A stretch of 64,000 bases of DNA from positions 124,001 to 188,000 of the forward strand of contig JAHLKC010000044.1 in NCBI GenBank assembly GCA_025449115.1, written 5' to 3'. Numbering within the stretch: the first letter of the stretch is position 1; every line of letters begins with the position of its first letter. Under the pieces are notes generated by a model. The model was not told the origin of the DNA. It ran no database searches and worked only from the letters and a program-made list of their open reading frames with translations. The stretch comes from Chytridium lagenaria. Taxonomy: Eukaryota; Chytridiomycota; Chytridiomycetes; Chytridiales; Chytridiaceae. Positions 54,855 through 64,000 of the stretch are shown piece after piece. The position numbers and the translations under genes are program-made.

Positions 54855-56687
54855 TCACATTCCTCTCAAATACACAACATAAACTTCCACACAAATAACA
54901 GCACAAGCTCCAACAATAAGAACAGGCTGCAACGCCAGATTTAAAATAAAAAACCTCAGTGGTTCTAATCCCTTAACTCCCATATCCCTCACAATCTTCT
55001 CCCACATAATCCCCGCAAGACTTCCACAAATCGTCAGTATCGCACCAACATTACTTCCAGCCACAAGGGCGTATATCGCACCCACGCGTACAGCATTCGA
55101 TTGCGGCGTTGATGAACTTCCAATCGCTGAGAGGTAGTTCGGGTGGAGGAGAACTCGAGTGAGTAGAATGGTTGCCGGGAGGTTGTTGAGGAGAGAACAG
55201 AGGATGACGGTGATAATGCCGGTGGAGAAAATTGAGGGAACGAACGAGGGTGAGAGTTTTGCGAGTACGGACGCAAGAATGGATATCCAACCGGTGAAAG
55301 AGAGGGATTCGACCAATATGAACATGCAAAGAGAAAATGGAAGAATAGGCCAAGGAAGACGGCCAAACGCTTCAGTAATGGTCGGGAGGCGAATAGCAAC
55401 GTCTGCCGTATAATTAGATTATAATCTTTTTTAAAACAGCAGTACCTCTAGACTTATTCCGGATTTTTCTCCAAAGAGCAGTATTCAATTGCGGCCGCTG
55501 ATCCTCCAAAACAGTTAAAATTGTGCTTCTCTCCTTAGTGTGTGGAAACGAATCTGTCGATGCATTTTCCGCTTCGACTATAGCGTCCGTCGAAGCAACA
55601 ATGAATTCAACCCCGTTTTTCGGTACAAGCTCTGCATTGCTTTCTTGCTGACTCCCAGGCAGACCAAATAAGATCTCGGAAGAGTTTCCCTCACGCCCTC
55701 ACGCGCCACCTCTTCACGATTTCCGGAAAGCTCCACGGGCTCTTCTGATCTTTGATACCCCTCCTAATATACATATCATACCAAATATCTCTCACGATGG
55801 CAACCCCTGCAAACGGCAACGTCACCATCCAAACTGGCACATGAAAAACACTCGTCACCATCAACGCTACCAAACAGAATCCCAACAACAAACACCCAAA
55901 CAACGCTCCCCAGGATCCTTTAAAGATTTTCGCGGCTGTATAGAGTCCGCATCCACCTCAATATTCTTTGGTATGGTCTCGTCCCTGTTAACAAAACATA
56001 TCTCAACATCACGTACGCCAAGACGGCGCACGCGATCGTTGGTATGATCATCCAAGCGGAATACTCTGCAAAACCAATCCCATTCGCTTGAGCCACCACA
56101 ACGTTCGTAGGGTTTCCAATGTATAGCGCCATTGACGCGATATTTGCCGATACGAATTCCGACATTAAGAACGCCCTCTTGTCAGCCACTTTAGCCTCCG
56201 ATGTGAAATGAACAGAAAGGCTGTTGCAGTGAGGATAACTGCATCGTTTGACGTTAAGCCCGATCCGACGAGAGTGAGGATGAAGAAGTAAAGAAATGTC
56301 TTGCGCCCATTTCTTCCCTGTGCGCTTGACGCACCATAATGCTGTGTACTTGAGAAACCCGGTGATGTCAAGGGATATGCAGATGTAGGCGATCGAGTAA
56401 AATAGGATCAAAATGGAGTACGGTTGCAGCTGTTGAGTTCCTGCGAGACCGGTGAGGACCACGTGAGGTTCAATGGCTCTTGTACAGAGGAGGAAGATGA
56501 TAGCAATGATGGGAGATGTGACAAGATTCAAATCAACGAAGAGTTTCCGACGACGATGGATAGGGATGCGAAAAGGAGCTAAAACTGGGATGACGGCCAG
56601 TACGAATGCTATGAGGCAGAGGTATGAAGAGACGGTGAGTTGTGAGGGTCCTGATAGAGCATCTGAATGCGTTGCATTAGATGACAT
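54855..56687 (-). CDS. ArsB/CitM-type ion transporter (putative anion permease)
   Basis: Integral membrane transporter of the ArsB/NhaD-type (IT) superfamily; the substrate, arsenite or an organic or inorganic anion, is not determinable. The ATG at 56687 is followed by TMs SYLCLIAFVLAVIPVL and LVTSPIIAIIFLL, then IAYICISLDITGFLKY. In a shifted frame comes TLVGSGLTSNDAVILTATAF, a strong ArsB-type motif, then ASMALYIGNPTNVVVAQA. The middle has VTSVFHVPVWMVTLPFAGVA. After an intron (about 55400-55440) come RLPTITEAFGRLPWPILPF, LCSLLNNLPATILLTRVLL and LVAGSNVGAILTICGSLAG, ending VYVVYLRGM. Two compensating frame changes near 56215 and 56310 flank the SGLTSNDAVILT segment, a sign of sequence errors. 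Another lies at about 55910-55925. Confidence 0.8.
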
Positions 56688-57713
56688 CTGAACAGCAATC
56701 TCTTTTTACAATTTTGTGCATTTTGACAAAAGGCAGAAGAAAAACAAAGCGGTTTTGTGAAGGGATATGCAGCTGTGGGCGATCGAGTAGAATTTGAAAC
56801 GTTGAGGCAAGGAGATTGATAAACACTACATTTGAGGGAGGAAAAGATCGACTAGTTGGCCCTAGTTGGTAGGTAAACGCGAGATTACATCCTCATACAT
56901 CGAGCTTAAGAACGTTGATAAAAGAACAGAGTCTACGCGACATGGCATCAACCCAATTATTCCTTACGTCGCTTCTCTCATGGCTGGCTGTTCTAAATTG
57001 CTCATAATAGTCAGTATTTCCTGAGCTTTATGGAATGGAGGCGGTGTTGTGCTAGGTGAAAATGGCGATTGTGTAGAGGAGAAGGGTACTGGCGATGAGA
57101 AAGTATGAGAAAATGGGTAGGTGATTTCTTAAAGATGAAAAAGCTGATGCGAGAATAATGGTATTCTCTTCCGAGGTGAATTGCTATTATGGAGCACTTG
57201 CCATCAGCAACTTATTTTACCGCATACAAGGTTTCTACCGTATGTGTCGCACACTATAATTATGGGGAAGGCGAAAGGTAGAAATACGTCACCCAAGCAA
57301 CCGCAGGCGTTGTGCCAAAGCGCGCTCGACCATGATGAATTGTTGGATGAGCCGTGGAAGACTTTGTTTATCCTTTTACTTCATTCATACGCAGCATGGA
57401 TGAATGCAAGTATGCTGTGCCTTCAAACCCCTGGCTGCTTCCGTCAGCACTCTGTGTGAAGCCCCCTCCTCCTCTGGAGTCTTAACCGTTCACCCGTTTT
57501 GCCTTTCAAGGTTTTTTCCGTTTCTTCCAGATTGGGTGTTCCCCATGAGCCAGCCCAAGCGAATTGTCCGACTGAAAACTATTTTTGGTTATATAAACCC
57601 GCACACTAGGAACGAGAGGGCTCTGCAAGGAACCTCTTTGCGCTTCAGCACCCTCTCGACCGTACCCTTTGAATTTTGAGCATCATCCACTTGTCTATAC
57701 CCATTACCAAAAA
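56688..57713. other. Intergenic region and elongase promoter
   Basis: No gene supported. The last part is the elongase promoter and 5' UTR. Confidence 0.5.
57590..57597 (+). promoter_or_regulatory. TATA box of the elongase gene
   Basis: TATATAAA lies 117 bases upstream of the elongase ATG, in a GC-neutral context, and is the only such match in the 500 bases upstream. Confidence 0.5.
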
Positions 57714-59122
57714 ATGTCGACTTTCGCAATGGCATCAACACTGGAATCCATCGCCGTCTTCCCTTTCGGCGAGCTTTCTTCGTACTTTATGGACTGGAAG
57801 GTGAGCACCTCCCACTGTTGCGATCGGAACCATGCACCTGTTCACACACTTTCTCCCGCCAAACAATCTGATTGATATTAATCTTCTAATGCCTTAACAA
57901 CATAGGTCCCAGTCGTCACCGCGGCCGTGTACTTTGTCAGTGTTTCCTTTATCAACCAGGCCATCCTGGCGAGCACCAAAAAGATCAAGGAGACCTCCCA
58001 GAAGGCTGCCAAGGGATTCACTGATTCCGGCTTCTTCAAGGCCGTTGTGTTCCTCCATAATGTTGTACTTTGCGTCTTCTCCGCTGCCTGCTTTATTGGT
58101 ATGGCCCCCCGTTGGATCAAGAACTTTATGGAAAGACCTTTCCATGAGGCGTACTGTGATAGGGATTCCAAGTAAGTCCTTTGCCATCAATATTTAATCA
58201 TTATTCCTATTCTGCACGATTTCCATCTGCTGACACAAGCATATGTCCTTTATCCCGTTCTGTTTTCTTGTTATTCATCTTAAATATCTAACAACAATTT
58301 AATCGTGTACAGTGTGTGGAACACCGGTCTCAACTACTGGGCTTGGCTCTTTTACCTCTCGAAATACTACGAGATTATGGACACCATCATCATCTTGATC
58401 AAGGGTGAGAGTCCTACACAGATTACTTGCAGTCTTCCGCATAAATCTAAAACTTTTCATGATTAAGGACGTCCATCTTCTCTCCTTCAGAGTTACCACC
58501 ACGCAGGCGCTATCATTACCATGTTCCTCTGCGTGCAATCGCAAGCGACCGCGACCTGGATCTTTGTCATCTTCAACTCTTTCATCCACACCATTATGTA
58601 CTGTTACTACGCGTTGACCACTGTTGGAATCCACCCTCCCAAGAAGGCAAAGAAGATGCTTACCACCATGCAAATTTCTCAGTTCCTTATTGGTAAGTAA
58701 ACTTTTGTTTCTGGTAATTTTTCTTTCTATTGTTGAATAGCCATGACTAAATCAACCGGTTTTTTAAAAAATCAATATAGGCGGTTCCCTTGCCACTTCC
58801 TATGTTCTTATTCCCGGCTGTTTAAAGATGAGCGAAGGACGGGAGAACGTTGAGATTCTTGCCTATGCAAGCACGATTGGATACCTTATTCCCCTTACCT
58901 ATCTTTTCGTTGGTGAGTTGATATAAAACTCCTTTGCTTGATAGCTAGAGTATATTATTTACCATACTATTATTTTCAGACTTTGCCCGTCGTACCTACG
59001 CGAATATGACCAAGCGCGCCGCCGAAAGGAAAGCCGCGGCTGCAAACGGTGGCGTCAAGCCCGAAGTCAGGTACCCTCTCCGCAGCCGTTTGAACGGGGG
59101 CAACGGGGACAAGTCGGATTAA
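57714..59122 (+). CDS. ELO-family fatty-acid elongase (beta-ketoacyl-CoA synthase)
   Basis: ER membrane condensing enzyme that adds two carbons from malonyl-CoA to acyl-CoA. Six exons give one uninterrupted reading frame: 57714-57800, 57906-58171, 58313-58404, 58468-58692, 58781-58912 and 58980-59122. ELO signatures in order: LNYWAWLFYLSKYYEIMDT (the KYYEIMDT box), RPSSLLQSYHHAGA (His box), FNSFIHTIMYCYYALTT, then TTMQISQFLIG. About seven TMs and a C-terminus rich in Lys/Arg follow, with no clear dilysine signal. The His box reads QSYHH, so the first His of the usual HxxHH is Gln. Length is about 315 residues, normal for the family. No frame errors are seen here. Confidence 0.93.
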
Positions 59123-59566
59123 ACTCTATGACCCTTCCAAACCGACGGTTCTTTTTATGTTTTTTTTATATTTGTTTTCCCTTTTGAATATATGCTTTTC
59201 GTTCTTATTCCCTTTTCTTCCCATCTGCTTCTACTTTTTTGCTGTTTTTTTTTTTTTTGCTGAACACTTTGTGAAGGCTTGTGCCTTACTTTTTCTTCCG
59301 GCAAAGACTCTCGGCTACCCGTTTTTCGAACGACTTTTTTTATGTTTCCAGTTCATTTATTCACATATCCCCCCACCTTTACCGCATTCTTTTCTTTGGC
59401 TGTTATTCTACGTCAACAAAATACGAATGAGTTTGAGAGTCTAGTTAAATTTTATTGCGTATGATGTGAAGTAATTGTTTGCGTGATGGTGTTGACCACT
59501 TGACATTCAAACAGTTGGATCAATGACAATTTTTCTCATTGCCCCAACCTCTGGCAACAACCATCA
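59123..59566 (+). other. Elongase 3' flank
   Basis: T-rich sequence with runs of up to 10 Ts. No gene; the upstream region of the next gene starts near 59470. Confidence 0.5.
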
Positions 59567-60903
59567 ATGTCCAAGCGAAGTCAAGACGAGATCGTCAAAG
59601 AAGGCAAGGTGGAATCCCCCAAGAAGGTGGCCGCAGTTGAGTGAAGATGGAGCTCCTGTGAAAGCGAACGGAAAGTCTGCGGAAGGTAAAACTTGTCTTT
59701 TCCAGTGTCGCATGCAAATCATCTAGACTCGAACATCTGCACGTTCAATGACTTTCACTAACTTGAATGAAATCTAGTTCATCTGCCTTACAACATTGTT
59801 GTTGTCGACATTGAGGTTTGTTTATGAGTCGATCATTTGGCTGTGCATGCATGGACTAAACGAACTATATTCTGGCACAGGGCACGACAACCCCCATTTC
59901 CTTCGTCCACGACGTCTTATTCCCGTATGTTACAAACCACGTTGAAGATTTCTTGAAGGAAAAGTGGGGAAACTTGGAACTGGAAGAAAAGGTTGAAGCT
60001 CTCCGCACCCAGGTAAGGTTCGCATGATCCAGGCGCATTTTAAAACGTTGCAGGCCGATAAAGATATTGCAGAAAATGTTAAAGACGCTGTTGCAATCCT
60101 CCCTAAAGATCATGCTGATGCGAAGGCGGTCAGGGACTCTGTTACAGCAAATATTCGTTGGCAAGTGAAGGCGGATCGTAAGATTGGAGCGTTAAAGTCG
60201 TTCCAGGTGTGTGATAAAACATTTTAATTCTTTAGATATTCAATTTTGCTTATTCTACTGTAGGGCTTTATGTGGAGATTCGCTTACGAGTCTGGTAAAG
60301 TGAAGGGAAGGTAAGAATAATTGTTTTTTTACTTTCTGTATGACTCTAAATGTACATGTGCAGTGTTTTCGATGACGTCCTTCCCGTCATGAAGCAATGG
60401 AAGTCGCATGGTTTCAAACTTTACGTCTACTCGTCCGGCAGTATCGAGGCTCAAAAACTCTTATTTGGATATTCTGACAAGGGCGATCTCCTCCATGTAC
60501 GTCTTTCATCTCGTCGCCTAATTATACATCTCTACGTTATACTCAACCCACCTTAAAAAACTCAGTACTTCTCTGGCCACTTTGACACCACCATCGGCTC
60601 TAAACTCGAAGTCTCTAGCTACACCAAGATCGCATCCTCCATCCTCCCACCATCCGCATCATCTTCTTCCATTCTCTTCCTCAGTGACAACCCCCTCGAG
60701 ATCGCTGCCGCAAAGGCTGTTGGGTACAAGGTGCCGTGTTGTCACGACCAGGAAACGCTGCTCTTGATCTTGCGATACCGAGAACGGCGTCAAGTTGGCA
60801 TACGTGCCGGATCTCAGTGAGAAGGGAAGGGGCTAAGATCAAGGTGCCTGTTATTGAGACATTTGATCAAGCTGTGGAGGGAGATGCGGTGAATGCGCTG
60901 TAA
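59567..60903 (+). CDS. UTR4: Enolase-phosphatase E1 (methionine salvage)
   Basis: HAD enzyme that enolises and dephosphorylates 2,3-diketo-5-methylthiopentyl-1-phosphate in the methionine salvage pathway. After a Lys/Ser-rich leader of about 40 residues the catalytic part starts with [20 protein letters not shown] (motif I, D-x-E-G-T), split by an intron after DIE. Then come [76 protein letters not shown] (motif II), [15 protein letters not shown], and [19 protein letters not shown] (motif III/IV). The start at ATG 59567 ([14 protein letters not shown]) was chosen because the upstream ATG 59524 reads an unrelated frame. Frame changes are needed near 59640 and in the last 40 codons, where [10 protein letters not shown] and [18 protein letters not shown] lie in different frames. 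End [19 protein letters not shown] 60901. Confidence 0.88.
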
Positions 60904-61170
60904 ATGTGTTTTTTTCTGTGCCTCGAGAAAAACTCGACGGCAATGTTAAAAGGGTTTTCTTAAACATCAACTTTGATTATATCGTCATATTCTGTGTGAA
61001 CTAAAGATAAACTGCTAAAGTAATAAATTCGTTTGAGCCTAAAAAAGTTCACATGGAGCTCCGCAATTAAATAAACAGAGAAAACTAATATCAGCACTCG
61101 CCCAAAATATAGCGTCTTCCATAACAATCGTAACGGTGATTTTAATTATCAAATAAAAAAAAAAAACATG
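60904..61170. other. Convergent intergenic region
   Basis: A short AT-rich gap between the E1 and SEC11 stops, containing an A-run at 61156-61166. Confidence 0.5.
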
Positions 61171-61898
61171 TTATTCTTCCTTGCTTACGAGCACAAATAT
61201 TCCCAATACCACAAGAAGTACCGCCTTCAGTTGGGATAGTCATTGAGAATGATGGTGATCATTCCAACATAAGGCAGGAATCCCTTTACTCTCCCCACAA
61301 CATCCTTTTGCTTGATCCACATTTGATGCGGGTTGTAGAGGCCGCGATCATCCACCGCGTTGTTATCACCTTTTGTGAGGATGAACTGGTCGCCGTCGTG
61401 TTTCTTAAATTACGATGAAGGGATGTTAAGCACATAAACATTATACCAACAAAGTAATAAACCAAATAGGAAGCAAGAACAAGCTTTCAAAATAAGGGTA
61501 GAATAGAATGAAATATTAAATATATACGATACCTGTCATGAACTTCAATTACTCTGTGAACGATGGGTATGGCTTGTTCTCAATCTTAAACACGCAAATA
61601 TCTCCAACCCTTATAGGATCGCTTGCCATGCTCAAAAAAAGGAGTCTCCTCTTTGAAATGCAGGCTCCATACTCTCACTTGATTATCCAGCATCAATTGG
61701 AATAACGTCAATGTTAAAGATCAACCCCCACATCCAAACATTGCTTAAAACGAAAACGAGCTCTATACCTCAGCACAACTACAATGGGTGACTCGCTGTT
61801 CGTCAACACTGTCATGCCCTTCCAAATCATCAGCGCGATGAGATGATGAGGAAAAGTTTAACGCCTGATGCGCTAATTGCCGCCTGCATTTCCGTCAT
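61171..61898 (-). CDS. SEC11: Signal peptidase complex catalytic subunit SEC11
   Basis: ER-membrane serine peptidase that removes signal peptides. ATG 61898 gives [16 protein letters not shown], then the TM with [20 protein letters not shown]. The catalytic Ser is in SESMEPAF, formed across an intron at about 61685-61775. [16 protein letters not shown] follows, then [10 protein letters not shown] with the catalytic His, an intron (about 61400-61535), and [20 protein letters not shown] with the catalytic Asp. Then [17 protein letters not shown], and a C-terminal [21 protein letters not shown] ending at TAA 61171. Three frame breaks lie at short runs (GGG 61233-61235, GGG 61565-61567, near 61640); restoring one base at each of the first two gives full agreement with the family. 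Length fits (about 165 residues). Confidence 0.88.
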
Positions 61899-62279
61899 TC
61901 GAATAGCCGATTCAGCAAAGACATCCCAGTCGGTCCGCACCATACACAGAATGAGTAAAGATTAGAGTCGATTCTGTGAGCCGTCGACTTGAAGGAAGGG
62001 CAGCGCATATCAACTTGCCATGACATCCGTGAGAGAGAGCCAAAGTCCATACTGGGATTCCTGATGCAAGTGAACTACGTGTAACAACCAAAATGGACAA
62101 ACAACGCTGATATTGAACACTCGACACAGGACGCAAGATTATTATTCTTTAGTAAACATTATCACGCCGATGGTATTCACCGGGGAAGGGGGACGCCAAC
62201 TGTAAGTTTAAAAGGGGTAACAGACCACAGGACAAATGGAAAGAAAAAAAAGATAAAAGGAAGAAGCCGCCAGCTATCA
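61899..62279. other. Intergenic region upstream of SEC11
   Basis: No gene seen. It holds the SEC11 promoter and the 3' flank of the Ser/Arg-rich gene. Confidence 0.45.
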
Positions 62280-64000
62280 TCAGTTTCGGCCAAAGTCCAT
62301 CTCCTTCATCCGAGATCTAATTACATCCCTCAACGACTCTTGCCTCGGCATAGCCGGTGATGGCCCAGCGCTTCCCCTTTTCCCGCCGGATAACGCCAAA
62401 TTGCCTCACATTCCACCACCAAAGCGGCCACCGACACCCTCTGTGTCAGAGACCGCCCTTGCCAACGACCCCCCACTTCTTCTTCCAGCGGCACCATCCC
62501 CCGGAAGCCCTCGCGAGGAAACAGGCTGAGCACGCACATTCGTGTCTCCAAACAAGATCCGACGCGTTGTTTCACTGAACCCAGCCATATCCTCGTCAGT
62601 AAAGTATGATGCTAACCCTCGTTGATGACGATAACCCAGCTTTGCTCCAAGCGACCGTCGGTTTTGGGCAGATGATGCTGATGCAGGTGTGGGACGGTCG
62701 GAAGAACGTCTACGCTGTCCACGAAGGTCTTTTGCGGATGGAAGATTACCCATAAGGTCATCGTCATACCTTGCACCAGAATATCCTTCGTCATCGGTGA
62801 CAGCATAACCTCCTCCTCGTAAATTTTGCGAATAGCTAGCGTTGACAGCATCGTACTCCTCCCTCGAGTTGGCCGATACGGCGATCCTCCAATGCCTCTC
62901 CTACACGACCACCCATGCTCCCTCGAGGCTGCCTTGACGTATGACCAGCTTGATAATATGAGTGTGACGCATTTGATGTTGGACTGATAGCTTCCGAAAA
63001 TTCAGACTGGCTTTCAAGGTTGTAGTCGTCGATATCGCTTTGGTCAAGCTGACCTCCTCTAGAAGAGCCAGGCAAACGTAAAGGTGCGGGTGAGTGACGT
63101 TGATACGAGTCCCTTTGCGATGTCGGAGAGGGAGCAGCTCCGATGGACCTATCTGGACGAGATTTTTGGGAAGGGAGCGGATATCCTGCCCTTACAGGCG
63201 AGGTTGATGTCAAATGGTTCTGTGTGGCCCTTGATGAGGTACTCTTTCCATAGGAGCGCTTTTCCCAACGCTACTTCGCCGACGAGCGTCCGATGCAAAG
63301 GTATTAGCATATGATGATGAAGAAGAAGGCCGTCTCAAATGCTTTGCCGTGCTGGTAGAGGTATCTGATCCGTGGTCGGGATCATGCGAGATATTGTCCG
63401 CATGCTTCCGCGGCGTGAATTGGGACTGGGACTCCGACTTCTCCGACGACCAGAGTCCACAGACGGAGCAAAGCTTGCCTCTCGCGATCTGCTTGCAGGG
63501 ATATTATCTGAAGACATTCGACCAGAAGTGGGCGGCCCTGGTGATTTCGCGCGTCTTGAGATTTTGAGGAGAGGAAGCCTTTGACGGAGATCCGCTTTCG
63601 GCCTCTTGAAGCTTTTTCGAGAGGTTTTGATTTGTACTTTTGGTGGCAAATTATTAAAACAAAGTTTTTTAAGTGATGGACGAGAAAATGAAAATACTTA
63701 CGTTGTGAGTGCGACAATCACATTAAGCAAATCAAAGGACGTTTTGTTTCCGACCAACTTTTCATACTCGGATGCATCCAGAATCTCTCCCAAAGCAGAC
63801 TCCTGCAGAACCTGAGCCTCTTCAGCACCCCACGCCTTTGTTCGGTCCGAAATCGAGGTTTATCATGAGGGTTTATTTTAACGTTCAAATTGTGTCGGCC
63901 ATGCGGTGTCATTGGGTATACTGGAGGTTTCGATGAGGTTGAAGACGACGGTGCTGATCCGGTGGCTGATCTAACCTTCAACTCCTCAATCATAGGCTCT
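62280..64000 (-). CDS. Ser/Arg-rich protein, 5' end outside the window (partial)
   Basis: Not recognised. Reading on the minus strand from the window edge: MIEELKVRSATGSAPSSST, then AEEAQVLQESALGEI and EYEKLVGNKTSFDLLNVIV (the one ordered-looking segment, about 63710-63840), an intron near 63620-63700, and then a long disordered part rich in Ser, Arg and Pro, including RRRSRSPSPNSRRGSMR. The C-terminus is most plausibly MPRQESLRDVIRSRMKEMDF with TGA at 62280. Several frame changes occur (near 63600, 63340, 62850 and 62380). The gene is incomplete at its 5' end. Possible phosphoprotein; no function assigned. Confidence 0.45.

Noticed and set aside
56688..57713. Short plus-strand frames upstream of the elongase
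   Set aside because: No motifs, no conserved start, and the interval contains a TATA box and the 5' flank of the elongase.
1..64000. CRISPR arrays, rRNA genes, prophage or bacterial operons
   Set aside because: No regularly spaced repeats, no rRNA motifs and no prokaryotic gene organisation were seen.

Overview
This is nuclear DNA from a fungus, most likely an early-diverging zoosporic lineage (chytrid-like). Short GT-AG introns of about 40-100 bases interrupt nearly every gene. There is a fungal Zn(II)2Cys6 regulator, eukaryotic tRNAs with internal promoters and T-run terminators, a cytosolic ribosomal protein eS7 and a nuclear-encoded mitochondrial IF2. The lineage is inferred from gene style, not from a marker phylogeny.

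Layout. 0-7.2 kb: a pyrimidine 5'-nucleotidase-like HAD gene (minus), a Num1/ApsA-like coiled-coil plus PH protein with an N-terminal dynein-adaptor-type CC1 box, and a second PH protein with a Ser-rich tail. 7.7-23.2 kb: five tandem plus-strand copies (called P1-P5) of an unrecognised multipass membrane protein family, with a Crypton-like tyrosine recombinase element between P3 and P4. 23.6-34.1 kb: a PHD-finger protein and a very large Q-rich/coiled-coil/proline-rich protein. 35.2-45.9 kb: three more family copies on the minus strand (P6, decayed P7, P8), interleaved with RPS7 and mitochondrial IF2. 46.6-47.7 kb: a C2H2 zinc-finger gene. 48.6-51.3 kb: two tRNA arrays facing each other, five genes on plus and three on minus. 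They share an inverted Leu-Glu repeat and have almost no spacers or internal terminators. 52-56.7 kb: a Zn2Cys6 regulator and an ArsB-type ion transporter. 57.7-60.9 kb: a fatty-acid elongase and enolase-phosphatase E1. 61.2-61.9 kb: SEC11 signal peptidase. 62.3-64 kb: the 3' part of a Ser/Arg-rich protein.

Two things stand out. The first is the eight-copy membrane-protein family, which shares a cytosolic-loop signature and which I cannot assign to any known family. The second is the tRNA arrays, which look polycistronic. A caution applies to the whole window: many conserved genes, including housekeeping ones, carry single-base frameshifts, mostly at short homopolymers. These look more like consensus errors than gene death, so coordinates below span the whole gene and reading frames must be joined across introns and suspected indels.
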